Below, piece by piece: positions 27,351-35,383 of a DNA stretch of 64,000 nucleotides. Source of the stretch: Kribbella solani (GTDB lineage Bacteria; Actinomycetota; Actinomycetes; Propionibacteriales; Kribbellaceae); the NCBI RefSeq assembly GCF_014205295.1, contig NZ_JACHNF010000001.1, forward strand, positions 4,898,001 to 4,962,000, written 5' to 3'. Under the pieces are notes generated by a model that was not told where the DNA came from, did not search any database, and saw nothing but the letters and a program-made list of their open reading frames with translations. Made by a program: the position numbers and the translations under genes. Numbering within the stretch: the stretch's first letter is position 1; each line of letters opens with the position of its first letter.

Positions 27351-28679
27351 TCAGGAGGCCACCGACGACCTGGCCGGGTGCTCCGGCTCGCCCAGGTCGG
27401 CCAGCGCCTGGCGGGCCTCCGCTGCCGTCGCCGAGTCAGGCAGCAACCGCAGCGCACGGCGCAGGTACTCGGCCGCCTGCTGCCTCGCCCCACCGCTCGC
27501 CTCGGCCAGTGCCAGGTTCACCAGCACAGTGCCCTCCGCGTCCCGGTCGTCGTGTACGGAAGCAATGCCCAACGCCGCCGAGAACTCCGCCCTGGCGTCG
27601 TGCAGCCGACCGGCTCGCGTCTGCGCGATACCGAGGATGTTGCGAACGATGAGCTCGCCGTACCAGTCCTTACCTGCTCTGGTAGCCGCAGCAACGTCCG
27701 CAACCACAGGGGCCCAGCCCGGTACGTCACCACCGCTCTCGATGTACTGATGCACCGCACTGGTCAACAGCCACGCGTTAGCAACGTCGTTGGCGGCCAA
27801 GAGCCGGCTGATTGCTGTCGGAAGCTCAGTACGTCGACTGGCGAACCACTCGCGCGCAGCGACAGCATGCGGACCTACTAGTGCAGCGGAGGCGTCAACC
27901 ACAGCCCGTACGTAACTCTCCGACGGCCCGGGCGCCGGCTCATCCACTAGCAGCTGTTGCTGCAGGGTACGCAGCTCCGGACCCGGCTCAGTACCCAACT
28001 CGTCGACCAGTGCGCTCCGCGCCTTCTGGTACGTGGCCAGTGCGTCAGCCCGGCGTCCGGCATCCCGGTACGCGACCAGCAGCCGCATCCAGTTCGTCTC
28101 TCGCAGTGGGTCTTCAGTGGTCAGGCTCTTGCCCAGTGCGATCGCATCGGCGAACCGCCCCGTACCGATCAAGGCATCCGCCAACCGCTCACGTACTGAC
28201 CAGTGCAGCTCGGTCAGCCGTGCCACCTCCGGCTGGTACCGATCGGTCACCAACCCCTCGTACGGCGTGCCGCGCCAGAGTGACTGCGCCGACTCCAGGT
28301 GCGTCAACGCACCAGCCGAGTCCCGCGCCGCCAGTGCGTCATCCCCGGCGGCCAGCAGAGTACACATCCGGTCTGAGTCCAGCTCACCGGTCTCCACGCG
28401 GATGCGGTAGGCCTTGGAGCGGCTCTCGATCCGCTGTCCGTCCGCACCCAGCGGAGGCAGCGTTCGGCGCAGCTGCCAGATGTACGTACCGATGTTGCGC
28501 TCGGCCGACACCGGCGGCGTGCGACCGGACCAGACCGTGTCGATGATCTCGCCCACGCCGACCCACGTGTTCGCCTTGACCAGCAGCAACGCCAGCAACG
28601 CCCGTGGCTTGTCGGCCCGGATGTAGCTCACCGCATCGGTGCCATCGATCTCCACCGGCCCCAGCACCCGGAACAACAC
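27351..28679 (-). CDS. SARP/AfsR-family regulator with BTAD domain
   Basis: A 442-residue regulator. Residues 1-95 are the OmpR-like winged helix (MLFRVLGPVEI, then ALLALLLVKANTWVGVGEI). Residues 100-245 are the bacterial transcriptional activation domain (YEGLVTDRYQPEVARLTELH, then LLVAYRDAGRRADALATYQ). The rest is TPR-like. There is no NB-ARC, so it is the short SARP form. It lies 79 bases upstream of the Fn3-MoxR-DUF58-TgpA run on the same strand and probably activates it or the T7SS locus. Regulated targets are inference. Confidence 0.93.
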   Translation of the reverse strand: MLFRVLGPVEIDGTDAVSYIRADKPRALLALLLVKANTWVGVGEIIDTVWSGRTPPVSAERNIGTYIWQLRRTLPPLGADGQRIESRSKAYRIRVETGELDSDRMCTLLAAGDDALAARDSAGALTHLESAQSLWRGTPYEGLVTDRYQPEVARLTELHWSVRERLADALIGTGRFADAIALGKSLTTEDPLRETNWMRLLVAYRDAGRRADALATYQKARSALVDELGTEPGPELRTLQQQLLVDEPAPGPSESYVRAVVDASAALVGPHAVAAREWFASRRTELPTAISRLLAANDVANAWLLTSAVHQYIESGGDVPGWAPVVADVAAATRAGKDWYGELIVRNILGIAQTRAGRLHDARAEFSAALGIASVHDDRDAEGTVLVNLALAEASGGARQQAAEYLRRALRLLPDSATAAEARQALADLGEPEHPARSSVAS

Positions 28680-28939
28680 CGCCGCACCACCTCCACACGC
28701 TCACCGCAGGCCAACACCGAACCACTCGGGATCACTCGGACGCAACGTCCACGACCCCGGTTCCGCGACTCACCGCCGATATTCCATTACCGAAGGTAGT
28801 TACCCCGAGCGGCACCTGACGAACATAAAGGCCCGTAGGCTCAGATCCTGAGATCCAGCTGTCGGATCGGGGCAACAGCGTTCGTAGCAGAGGTGACGGG
28901 TCGCCCGCGAGGGGCACCACCGGCGTACGGGAGACGACG
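28680..28939. promoter_or_regulatory. Divergent promoter region, SARP gene / DGPF-ECF42 pair
   Basis: A 260-base intergenic region holding promoters in both directions. It has a relatively AT-rich patch (28780-28804) with TACC-GAA-GGTA palindrome and a second TTACC. TGTCGG at 28860-28865 is close to the TGTCGA -35 element reported for ECF42 factors, followed by CGTTC at 28879, but the spacing is short. No confident promoter call is possible. Confidence 0.3.
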
Positions 28940-29263
28940 ATGCAGTACTTGGTTTCGGTGATCGACGACACGCCGAACTCCGCCACCGACGCGGAGATGG
29001 TCGCGATCGACGCGTTCAACGACGGCCTGATCGCCGACGGGCACTGGGTGTTCGCCGGTGGGCTCGCGGCGCCCGACTCGGCCACCGTCATCGACAACAC
29101 CGGCGCGGCGCCGATCTTCACCGACGGTCCGTTCGTGGAGTCGAAGGAGTACCTGGCCGGCTTCTGGGTGATGGAGGCGCCGGACCTGGACGTGGCGCTG
29201 AAACTGGCCGCGGCCGGTTCGAAGGCGTGCAACCGGAGGGTCGAGGTCCGGCCGTTCCTGTGA
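28940..29263 (+). CDS. YCII/DGPF-family protein
   Basis: A 107-residue protein with the DGPF signature (FTDGPFVESKEYLAGFWV, about residues 66-83) and a YCII-type ferredoxin-like fold. The downstream sigma factor starts at a GTG that overlaps its stop (GTGA). DGPF proteins are the hallmark partner of ECF42 sigma factors; the biochemical role is not established. Confidence 0.93.
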   Translation: MQYLVSVIDDTPNSATDAEMVAIDAFNDGLIADGHWVFAGGLAAPDSATVIDNTGAAPIFTDGPFVESKEYLAGFWVMEAPDLDVALKLAAAGSKACNRRVEVRPFL

Positions 29264-30483
29264 ACTCGTACGAGGCGGCGATCACCCGCGTGCACCACGA
29301 GGAGTGGGCACGGGTGGTCGCGTCGCTGGCCAAGCGGTTCGGTGACCTGGACATCGCCGAGGAGGCGGCGGCCGAGGCGTTCGCGACCGCTGTCGAGCGC
29401 TGGCCGGAGACCGGTGTGCCGCCGAACCCGGGCGCCTGGCTGACCACTACCGCGAACCGCAAGGCGATCGACCGGCTGCGGCGCGAGACCAAGCGCGACG
29501 ACAAGCACAAGGAGGCTCAGATGCGGTACGAAGAACCGCCCGAGCCACTGGGTGCGATCGACGACGAGCGGCTGCGACTGATCTTCACCTGCTGCCACCC
29601 GGCGCTGGCCATGGAGACACGGGTAGCGCTGACGCTCCGCATGGTCGCGGGGCTGACCGTACCCGAGATAGCCCGCGCCTTCCTGGTGCAGGAGACCGCT
29701 ATGGGTCAGCGGATCACCCGTGCGAAGGCGAAGATCAAGGCGGCCAACATCCCGTACCGGGTGCCATCCGCGGAGGACCTGCCGACACGGGTCTCCGGTG
29801 TACTCGCTGTGCTGTTCCTGGTGTTCAACGAGGGCTATCTGGCGAGTAGCGCGGACACCGACCCCGTACGACAGGAGCTGACCGCAGAGGCGATCCGGTT
29901 GACCCGTCTGATCCGCACACTGCTCCCAGCCGACGGGGAGGTTGCTGGACTGCTCGCACTGATGCTGTTGACCGAAGCACGTCGTACTGCCCGGGTGTCG
30001 GCTACTGGTGAGCTGGTGTCACTGGACGAACAGGACCGCGGCTCCTGGGACACCACGCTGATCGCAGAGGGCCACCAGCTTGTCCGTGAACGCCTGGCCG
30101 CGCGGGTACGTCCCGGCCGGTACCAGATCCTCGCTGCGATCAACGCCGTACACACGTCTGCCCGCGACGCCCGCGACACCGACTGGTCCCAGGTGGTCGC
30201 ACTGTACGACCAGCTACGCGTACTGGACCCGTCTCCGATCGTCGCACTCAACCACGCCATCGCCATGGCCGAACTGGACGGCCCAGACGTCGCACTGGCC
30301 GCAATAGACCGTTTAGAACCAAGACTGGCCGCCTACCACCCGTACCACGCCGCCCGAGCCGACCTTCTCCGCCGCTTGGGTCGCAGCCAAGAGTCCCGCA
30401 CCGCCTACGACAAAGCCATAGCCCTAACCGCCAACACCGCCGAAACCGCCTACCTAACCCGCCGCCGCTCCCAACTCAGCTAA
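29260..30483 (+). CDS. ECF42-type RNA polymerase sigma factor with C-terminal extension
   Basis: About 407 residues from GTG 29260; an ATG at 29227 is in frame but lies inside the DGPF gene. Region sigma2 (FGDLDIAEEAAAEAFATAVERWP) and sigma4 (RMVAGLTVPEIARAFLVQE) are clear. A long C-terminal extension of about 200 residues contains helical TPR-like repeats (YHPYHAARADLLRRLGRSQESRTAYDKAI in part). No anti-sigma gene is adjacent; in ECF42 the C-terminal extension itself is thought to control activity. Co-transcribed with the DGPF gene. Confidence 0.93.
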   Translation: MNSYEAAITRVHHEEWARVVASLAKRFGDLDIAEEAAAEAFATAVERWPETGVPPNPGAWLTTTANRKAIDRLRRETKRDDKHKEAQMRYEEPPEPLGAIDDERLRLIFTCCHPALAMETRVALTLRMVAGLTVPEIARAFLVQETAMGQRITRAKAKIKAANIPYRVPSAEDLPTRVSGVLAVLFLVFNEGYLASSADTDPVRQELTAEAIRLTRLIRTLLPADGEVAGLLALMLLTEARRTARVSATGELVSLDEQDRGSWDTTLIAEGHQLVRERLAARVRPGRYQILAAINAVHTSARDARDTDWSQVVALYDQLRVLDPSPIVALNHAIAMAELDGPDVALAAIDRLEPRLAAYHPYHAARADLLRRLGRSQESRTAYDKAIALTANTAETAYLTRRRSQLS

Positions 30484-30484
30484 C

Positions 30485-30499
30485 CCAGCGATCCGCTGG
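30485..30499. terminator. Short hairpin between convergent genes
   Basis: CCAGCG-ATC-CGCTGG forms a perfect 6-bp stem with a 3-base loop in the 48-base gap between the sigma-factor gene and the convergent kinase gene. No T-run follows, so factor-independent termination is uncertain. Confidence 0.4.
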
Positions 30500-30531
30500 A
30501 CCCGAGAAAGGAGCGGGCGACCTCCCCCTGG

Positions 30532-32211
30532 TCACCCTTCGGCGGGCACCTTCTCCTCTACCGTGGCGCGGACTGCTTCGAGTTGGATTACCACGGCTCG
30601 GGCGCCGGGGTCGACGATACCGAGGACGCGGTCGCCGAGGTAGCTGGATCGGCCGCGGGCGGCCTGAATGTCGGCTGTTGACTCGGTGCCGGCGCGCGCC
30701 GCGATGACGGCGTCAGCCAGCCGCCCCGTACGCAACGCCTCCGCCGCCGGGATCAACGCGTCCAGCATGGTCCGATCGCCGATCCCCGCGCCGCCAAGCT
30801 CGGCGATCGCGTGTACGCCGGCCTCGAACGCGACCGGCCACGATTCGCCGGAGTCCAACGTTCCCGCGATCCGGAGCACGAGCGCCGCGTACAGCGGTCC
30901 GGATGTACCCCCGATCACCCGCCGTACGGTGCCCGCGATTCCGCGAAGTACGGCCGCGTCGTCGCTCCCGTCGTACTGCACCTTGTCCTCGAGAACGGCC
31001 CGCGCGCCGCGAGCGAGGCTCAGCCCCAGATCCCCGTCACCGACCAGCTGGTCGAGCCTGGTCAGCTCGTCCTCGGCCTCGATCAGGCTCGCGCAGATCG
31101 TCTCGACGGTCCGCCACAGTACCGATTCGCCGTCGACCGGAACGGTGCTCACGGCAACATTCTCGGCCTCGCTGACCGGCAGTGAGAGCTCGCTCGCGAC
31201 CCGGCCCACATGCGCCGCCGGCCAGGTCGTGGTCTGCGTCGGGGCATCCAGCCGCCCCAGCAACTGGTCGTCGACCCGCGCCAGGCTCAACGAACATCCA
31301 GCCATTTCCAGCGCGGTCAGGAACGTACCCACCCAGGCGCGCTCGACCTTGATCCCCTGCTCACCAAGGAATGTCACGGCCCGCCGGGCGACGATGCCGA
31401 GCTCCATCGTCGGGGTACCACCGAGGTTGTTCACCAGCAGTACGACGCGGTCCCCGGCGCCGATGCCACGGTCCGCGACCAGGCGGCCCAGCAACGCGTC
31501 GACAACCTCGTCGGCCGGACGGATCGCACCACGCTCGACACCAGGCTCGCCGTGGATACCAAGGCCCCACTCGATCTCGTCCATCGCGAGCTCGAGCCCG
31601 GGCTTACCCGCGGCCGGCACCGTACACGCGGACAGCGCGACGCCCATCGTCGCGATCGAACCGGCCGCCGCGAGCGCCTCCCGCTTGACCTCGGCCAGCG
31701 GCAGACCGGCCTCGGCGGCGGCACCCGCGACCTTGTGCACCAGCACCGTTCCGGCCAGGCCGCGGCGTCCGGCGTTGCCTCCGCCGGCGGCGAGGGCGGC
31801 GTCGTCGGCCACCACGATCATCTCGACCTGGTGGCCTTCGGTACGCGCGATCTCCGCCGCGAGACCGAAGTTGAGCCGGTCGCCGGTGTAGTTCTTCACG
31901 ATCAGCAGTACGCCGCCGGGACCACCGACCGCCCGGATCGCGGCCAGCACGGCATCGACCGACGGCGAGGTGAAGACGTCACCCACGACCGCGGCGGTCA
32001 GCATGCCGGGCCCGACGTACCCGGCGTGCGCCGGCTCGTGGCCCGCGCCGCCGCCGGAGACGAGCGCGACCTGGCCGCGCTGCCGCAGCGCGGCGTGATC
32101 GGCGCGGACGACCACGCCGTCGCCGGCCAGCCGGAGCCCCGGGTTGGTCAGCACGAATCCCTGGAGCATCTCGGGGACGACCTTCGCCGGGTCGTTGACG
32201 AGCTTCTTCAC
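30532..32211 (-). CDS. Dihydroxyacetone kinase (fused DhaK-DhaL)
   Basis: A 559-residue single-chain, ATP-dependent kinase phosphorylating dihydroxyacetone to DHAP. The DhaK half (1-330) has SGGGAGHEPAHAGYVG and the substrate-binding His in GLGIHGEPG. The DhaL half (about 350-555) has the DxDxG-type nucleotide loop LVGDGDLGLSLARG and GRSSYLGDR near the end. The start at ATG 32211 (MKKLVNDP) fits the family. A perfect palindrome lies 23 bases upstream, so expression should be controlled by the neighbouring IclR regulator. Confidence 0.95.
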   Translation of the reverse strand: MKKLVNDPAKVVPEMLQGFVLTNPGLRLAGDGVVVRADHAALRQRGQVALVSGGGAGHEPAHAGYVGPGMLTAAVVGDVFTSPSVDAVLAAIRAVGGPGGVLLIVKNYTGDRLNFGLAAEIARTEGHQVEMIVVADDAALAAGGGNAGRRGLAGTVLVHKVAGAAAEAGLPLAEVKREALAAAGSIATMGVALSACTVPAAGKPGLELAMDEIEWGLGIHGEPGVERGAIRPADEVVDALLGRLVADRGIGAGDRVVLLVNNLGGTPTMELGIVARRAVTFLGEQGIKVERAWVGTFLTALEMAGCSLSLARVDDQLLGRLDAPTQTTTWPAAHVGRVASELSLPVSEAENVAVSTVPVDGESVLWRTVETICASLIEAEDELTRLDQLVGDGDLGLSLARGARAVLEDKVQYDGSDDAAVLRGIAGTVRRVIGGTSGPLYAALVLRIAGTLDSGESWPVAFEAGVHAIAELGGAGIGDRTMLDALIPAAEALRTGRLADAVIAARAGTESTADIQAARGRSSYLGDRVLGIVDPGARAVVIQLEAVRATVEEKVPAEG

Positions 32212-32233
32212 GGCGAACCACCATTCCTTGAAT

Positions 32234-32266
32234 CGAACCTCATTCGATAATGTCGAATGAGGTTCG
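32234..32266. promoter_or_regulatory. Palindromic operator upstream of the DhaK-DhaL gene
   Basis: Two perfect 14-base arms (32234-32247 and 32253-32266) flank the 5-base centre TAATG. The inner core TTCGA-TAATG-TCGAA matches the site upstream of the aquaporin gene. It sits 23 bases before the kinase start, where repression would be effective. Most likely bound by the IclR-family protein encoded next door. Confidence 0.8.
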
Positions 32267-32319
32267 GAGCATAGGCCGTGGTTCAGCGCGCTGTAAAGAG
32301 CGCGCGGCAGCTAGCGGCG

Positions 32320-32410
32320 GTTCGACAGGACGTAGTCGTATGGGTACATCGCTCCGCACGCCTGGACCGCCCGCAAATCACCCGCCGATGCCCGACACCT
32401 CCTGTCGAAC
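32320..32410. repeat. Widely spaced 11-bp inverted repeat with TTCGACA half-sites
   Basis: GTTCGACAGGA at 32320-32330 is mirrored exactly by TCCTGTCGAAC at 32400-32410, 69 bases apart, between the iclR stop and the dha operator. Each arm contains TTCGACA, half of the operator core. A small GCGCGCT/AGCGCGC hairpin (32286-32305) lies beside it. These may be auxiliary operator half-sites; a structural RNA role is also possible. Confidence 0.55.
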
Positions 32411-32440
32411 TGCCGATCATGGCCGGCACAGGAGCCTGGG

Positions 32441-33199
32441 TCAGCGGGGCTGGATCGGCCAGTGGGCGGCGCCGAGTTCGCGGGAGATGTTCCGGGCGGC
32501 CTCGCGGACCGCGGCGAAGGTCGCGTCGGCCGGCGCCCAGTCGACGGCAGGCAGCACGATCCCGATCGCGCCCACGACCAGTCCGGACGCGTCGAAGATG
32601 GGCGCCGCGAGACCCGCCTCGCCGAGTACCGCCTCCTCCCGCTCCGCGGCCAGCGCATCGCGGGCGACCTCGTCGAGCTGCTTGCGCAGTTCGTCCCCGT
32701 CGATCACGGTCTCCGACGTCATGCTGCGCAGCGGTCCGTTGGCGAGCAGTTCGTCGAGCTGATCCGGCAGGTACGCGAGCATCGCCTTCCCGAGAGCGCT
32801 CGCATGCGCCGGAATCACGATCCCCACCTCAGGCATCTGCCGGCTGCCGTCCGGACGCGGTTCGTGGTGGATGATCACGACCTCGTCATGCGTCAGCACG
32901 CCCGTACGCACCGCATGACCGCTGCGCCGGGCCAGCTCCTCCGACCAGGTGACCGCCCGCGAGCGCAGCTCGAGCGTGTCCAGGTACACGTTGCCGAGCT
33001 TCAGAACCGCCGGGCCGAGCTGGTACCGGTTCGAATCGCGATCCTGCAGCACCATGCCGTGCGCTTGCAGCGTCTTCAGGATGCCGTGCACCGTCGACGG
33101 CGGCAGATCCAGCCGGGCGGCGAGATCGGACAGGCTCAGCCGGCGCGCCCCCTGCAGCACTCCGAGTATCCGGATCGCCCGATCGACGGACTGAATCAT
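32441..33199 (-). CDS. IclR-family transcriptional regulator
   Basis: A 252-residue regulator from ATG 33199, preceded by AGGGG. N-terminal winged helix (DRAIRILGVLQGARRLSLSDLAARLDL in part; then PPSTVHGILKTL), followed by the IclR effector-binding domain (LGKAMLAYLPDQLDELL and LVVGAIGIVLPAVDW). It is divergent from the aquaporin gene and upstream of the DhaK-DhaL gene on the same strand. Flanking palindromes with a shared core suggest it senses glycerol or dihydroxyacetone and represses both units, including itself. Confidence 0.93.
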   Translation of the reverse strand: MIQSVDRAIRILGVLQGARRLSLSDLAARLDLPPSTVHGILKTLQAHGMVLQDRDSNRYQLGPAVLKLGNVYLDTLELRSRAVTWSEELARRSGHAVRTGVLTHDEVVIIHHEPRPDGSRQMPEVGIVIPAHASALGKAMLAYLPDQLDELLANGPLRSMTSETVIDGDELRKQLDEVARDALAAEREEAVLGEAGLAAPIFDASGLVVGAIGIVLPAVDWAPADATFAAVREAARNISRELGAAHWPIQPR

Positions 33200-33268
33200 T
33201 GGCGAACCCCTCAGCTGAACGAGCAACTCTTTACAGCAGTGAACCACAGGCGTACCTTCCGAGTTGCG

Positions 33269-33283
33269 TTCGACAATGTCGAA
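33269..33283. promoter_or_regulatory. Palindromic operator between iclR and aquaporin genes
   Basis: TTCGACA-A-TGTCGAA, a perfect 7-1-7 palindrome, 42 bases upstream of the aquaporin start and 70 bases from the iclR start. An additional half-site TTCGAC follows at 33289. The core equals that of the dha operator at 32234-32266 apart from one C/T change. Confidence 0.8.
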
Positions 33284-33324
33284 TACGCTTCGACGTACTC
33301 ACCTTGGCTCGCGGAGGAACTTCC

Positions 33325-34092
33325 ATGCCTGACAACAACCTGCGGCAACGGCTCGGTACCGAACTGCTCGGCACCGCGATCCTCGTCTTCGTCGGCGTCG
33401 GCGCGGTGCCGGCGACGCTGATCCTGAACGGTTCGGCACCGATGACGATGGCCGATCTCGGGATGATCTCGTTCGCCTTCGCCGCCGCCGTCATCGGCAC
33501 CGCGTACGCGCTCGGCCCGATCTCCGGCAACCACATCAACCCCGCCGTGACGATCGGCCTGGCGGTGTCCGGCAAGTTCCCGTGGGCGCAGGTGCCCGGG
33601 TACCTCGCGGCGCAACTCGCCGGCGCGTTGCTCGGCGCCGGCGCGATCCTCGGCGTACTCGGTTCGAAGGCGAGCGACCTCGGGCTGGGCATCGCGGCGT
33701 ACGGGCCGGGGGTCGGCACCGCGCAGGCGTTCACGGCGGAGTTCATCGGGACTTTCATCCTGGTACTGACCGTCTTCGGCGCGACGCACCGCAAGGCGGC
33801 GGCCGGGTTCGCGGGCATCGCCATCGGCCTGGTCGTCTTCGCCGTGATCATCCCGATCGCACCGGCCACGGGCGCCTCGATCAACCCCGCCCGTACGGTC
33901 GGCCCGATGCTCATCCAGCAGCTGGCCGGCGGCCAGGTCCAGTTCAGCCAGCTACCGATCTACGTACTCGCCGAACTGAGCGCGGGCGTGCTGGCCGGAC
34001 TGACCTTCCTCGCCCTGTCCCGAACCACCGCGGACCAGCCGACGGCCGCATCAGCTACCGCACCGACTGCTGCGCCAACCGCGAAGGGCTGA
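33325..34092 (+). CDS. MIP-family channel (aquaglyceroporin-like)
   Basis: A 255-residue channel from ATG 33325, preceded by GGAGGAAC. Six transmembrane helices with both NPA boxes: NHINPAVTIG and ASINPARTVGP. The second box lacks the Asp after Arg that is typical of GlpF, so pore selectivity is uncertain from sequence. Context (divergent IclR, DhaL with ATGA overlap, DhaK-DhaL nearby) argues for glycerol or dihydroxyacetone uptake rather than water. Confidence 0.93.
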   Translation: MPDNNLRQRLGTELLGTAILVFVGVGAVPATLILNGSAPMTMADLGMISFAFAAAVIGTAYALGPISGNHINPAVTIGLAVSGKFPWAQVPGYLAAQLAGALLGAGAILGVLGSKASDLGLGIAAYGPGVGTAQAFTAEFIGTFILVLTVFGATHRKAAAGFAGIAIGLVVFAVIIPIAPATGASINPARTVGPMLIQQLAGGQVQFSQLPIYVLAELSAGVLAGLTFLALSRTTADQPTAASATAPTAAPTAKG

Positions 34093-34859
34093 TGATGCGT
34101 CCACCCGGCCTGACCGCGCCGATGCTGGCCGAGTGGCTTCGCGAGTTCGCCCGCCTGGTGAGCGAACACGAGGACCAGCTCAACTCACTGGACGCAGCCA
34201 TCGGCGACGCCGACCACGGCACCAACCTCACCCGCGGCTTCGAGGCCGTAGCCGCCAACCTCCGCCCCGGGACGTACCCCGCCGCACTGCTCACCGACGC
34301 CGGCCACATCATCATCAACAAAACCGGCGGCGCCGCGGGTCCGCTCTTCGGCACGTTCTTCCTCGGCCTTGCCGATGCCGTAGGCAACAACCCACTGACG
34401 CCAACCACCTTCACCACCGGCCTGCAAGCCGGCCTCACCGGAGTAGTAACCCGAGGCCGCGCCGAACCCGGCGACAAAACCATGTACGACACCCTGGCCC
34501 CCGCAATCACCGCCCTGACCTCCTCGATCACCGCCCTGGCCCGTGCCTCAACCACGGACCAGGGCGGTCCCAATGCCACTCCGACCCACGCGCCAACCAC
34601 CGGTCAGCACGATCCCGGCGCCACCCTCTCGCAGGCGTCCACCACCGGCCAGCACGGTTCCGTCGCCGCCTTCACGTACGCCCTGCAAGCGGCCCGGCGC
34701 GCCGCCGAGGCCGGCCGCGACGCCACCATCCCCATGCTCGCCCGCAAAGGCCGAGCCAGCTACCTGGGCGAACGCACCATCGGCCACCAGGACCCCGGCG
34801 CCACCTCCGCCGCCCTCCTCTTCACCGCAGCCGCAACAGCCCTACCCCTCCTCAACTAG
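34092..34859 (+). CDS. DhaL-type dihydroxyacetone kinase subunit with repeat insertion
   Basis: A 255-residue ADP/ATP-binding DhaL-type protein. LDAAIGDADHGTNLTRGF carries the Asp residues that bind Mg-nucleotide; NKTGGAAGPLFGTFF and RKGRASYLGER are conserved. It is longer than usual because of three 15-residue repeats near residue 153. It overlaps the aquaporin gene by ATGA. A separate DhaK is not adjacent; it may pair with a DhaK-type partner elsewhere or act alongside the fused DhaK-DhaL enzyme at 30.5-32.2 kb. Confidence 0.9.
   Translation: MMRPPGLTAPMLAEWLREFARLVSEHEDQLNSLDAAIGDADHGTNLTRGFEAVAANLRPGTYPAALLTDAGHIIINKTGGAAGPLFGTFFLGLADAVGNNPLTPTTFTTGLQAGLTGVVTRGRAEPGDKTMYDTLAPAITALTSSITALARASTTDQGGPNATPTHAPTTGQHDPGATLSQASTTGQHGSVAAFTYALQAARRAAEAGRDATIPMLARKGRASYLGERTIGHQDPGATSAALLFTAAATALPLLN
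34548..34682 (+). repeat. Three 45-bp degenerate tandem repeats in the DhaL-type gene
   Basis: In frame, the segment reads STTDQGGPNATPTHA, PTTGQHDPGATLSQA and STTGQHGSVAAFTYA, three 15-residue units sharing (S/P)TTxQ. The last merges into the normal DhaL helix. This looks like internal expansion of a surface loop. Confidence 0.8.
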
Positions 34860-34924
34860 GGCCCGCGACACCAGCAACCGCGACGTACGGCCAGCCATCC
34901 CTCAACCAGCTACTCCACAACTGT

Positions 34925-35383
34925 TCAACGAGTCCGGAACGTAGCCGCAACCTCAACCGGACTCCCAGTAGGCAACGCACTAACCCCAATAGCCGCCCGC
35001 GCATGCCGCCCAACCTCAGCGCCGAACGTAGCGACGAACAACTCAGTAGCAGCATCAGCCACCAGATGCTGCTCAAAGAAGTCCGGCGTACAAGCAACCC
35101 AGATGTTCACCATCCGCACCGAAACAACAGACTCCAACGACCCCAACGCCTGCTGAGCTGCCGCAACCACATTGACCGCACACTGCCAAGCACAAGCCCG
35201 CCCCTGCTCCACGGACAGCTCAGCCCCCAACCGCCCCCGCATCAGCAACTCCCCAGACTCCCCCACCGCAGTCTGCCCAGAAACCGAAAGCAACCCGCCA
35301 TCAAGCGTCGCCGGCAAGACCACCGGCCGCTCGCCCCTCGCCGGACACCCCTCTTTCGTCACCCGCAAGAACGCCTCGTCCAC
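34925..35383 (-). CDS. Rid-family (YjgF/YER057c/UK114) protein
   Basis: A 152-residue protein from GTG 35383, chosen because AAGGGG precedes it. The sequence LSVSGQTAVGESGELL, the central helix WQCAVNVVAAAQQALG and HARAAIGVSALPTGSPVEV match the Rid fold; the Arg in ARAAIGV is the conserved imine/carboxylate-binding residue. Rid proteins hydrolyse reactive enamine/imine intermediates. It is convergent with the DhaL gene. A second Rid gene lies at 45.4 kb. Confidence 0.87.
   Translation of the reverse strand: MDEAFLRVTKEGCPARGERPVVLPATLDGGLLSVSGQTAVGESGELLMRGRLGAELSVEQGRACAWQCAVNVVAAAQQALGSLESVVSVRMVNIWVACTPDFFEQHLVADAATELFVATFGAEVGRHARAAIGVSALPTGSPVEVAATFRTR

Noticed and set aside
27272..27493. 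Upstream extension of the Fn3-repeat gene
   Set aside because: It overlaps the SARP 3' end, is Arg/Pro-rich, and the natural membrane-protein start is ATG 27271.
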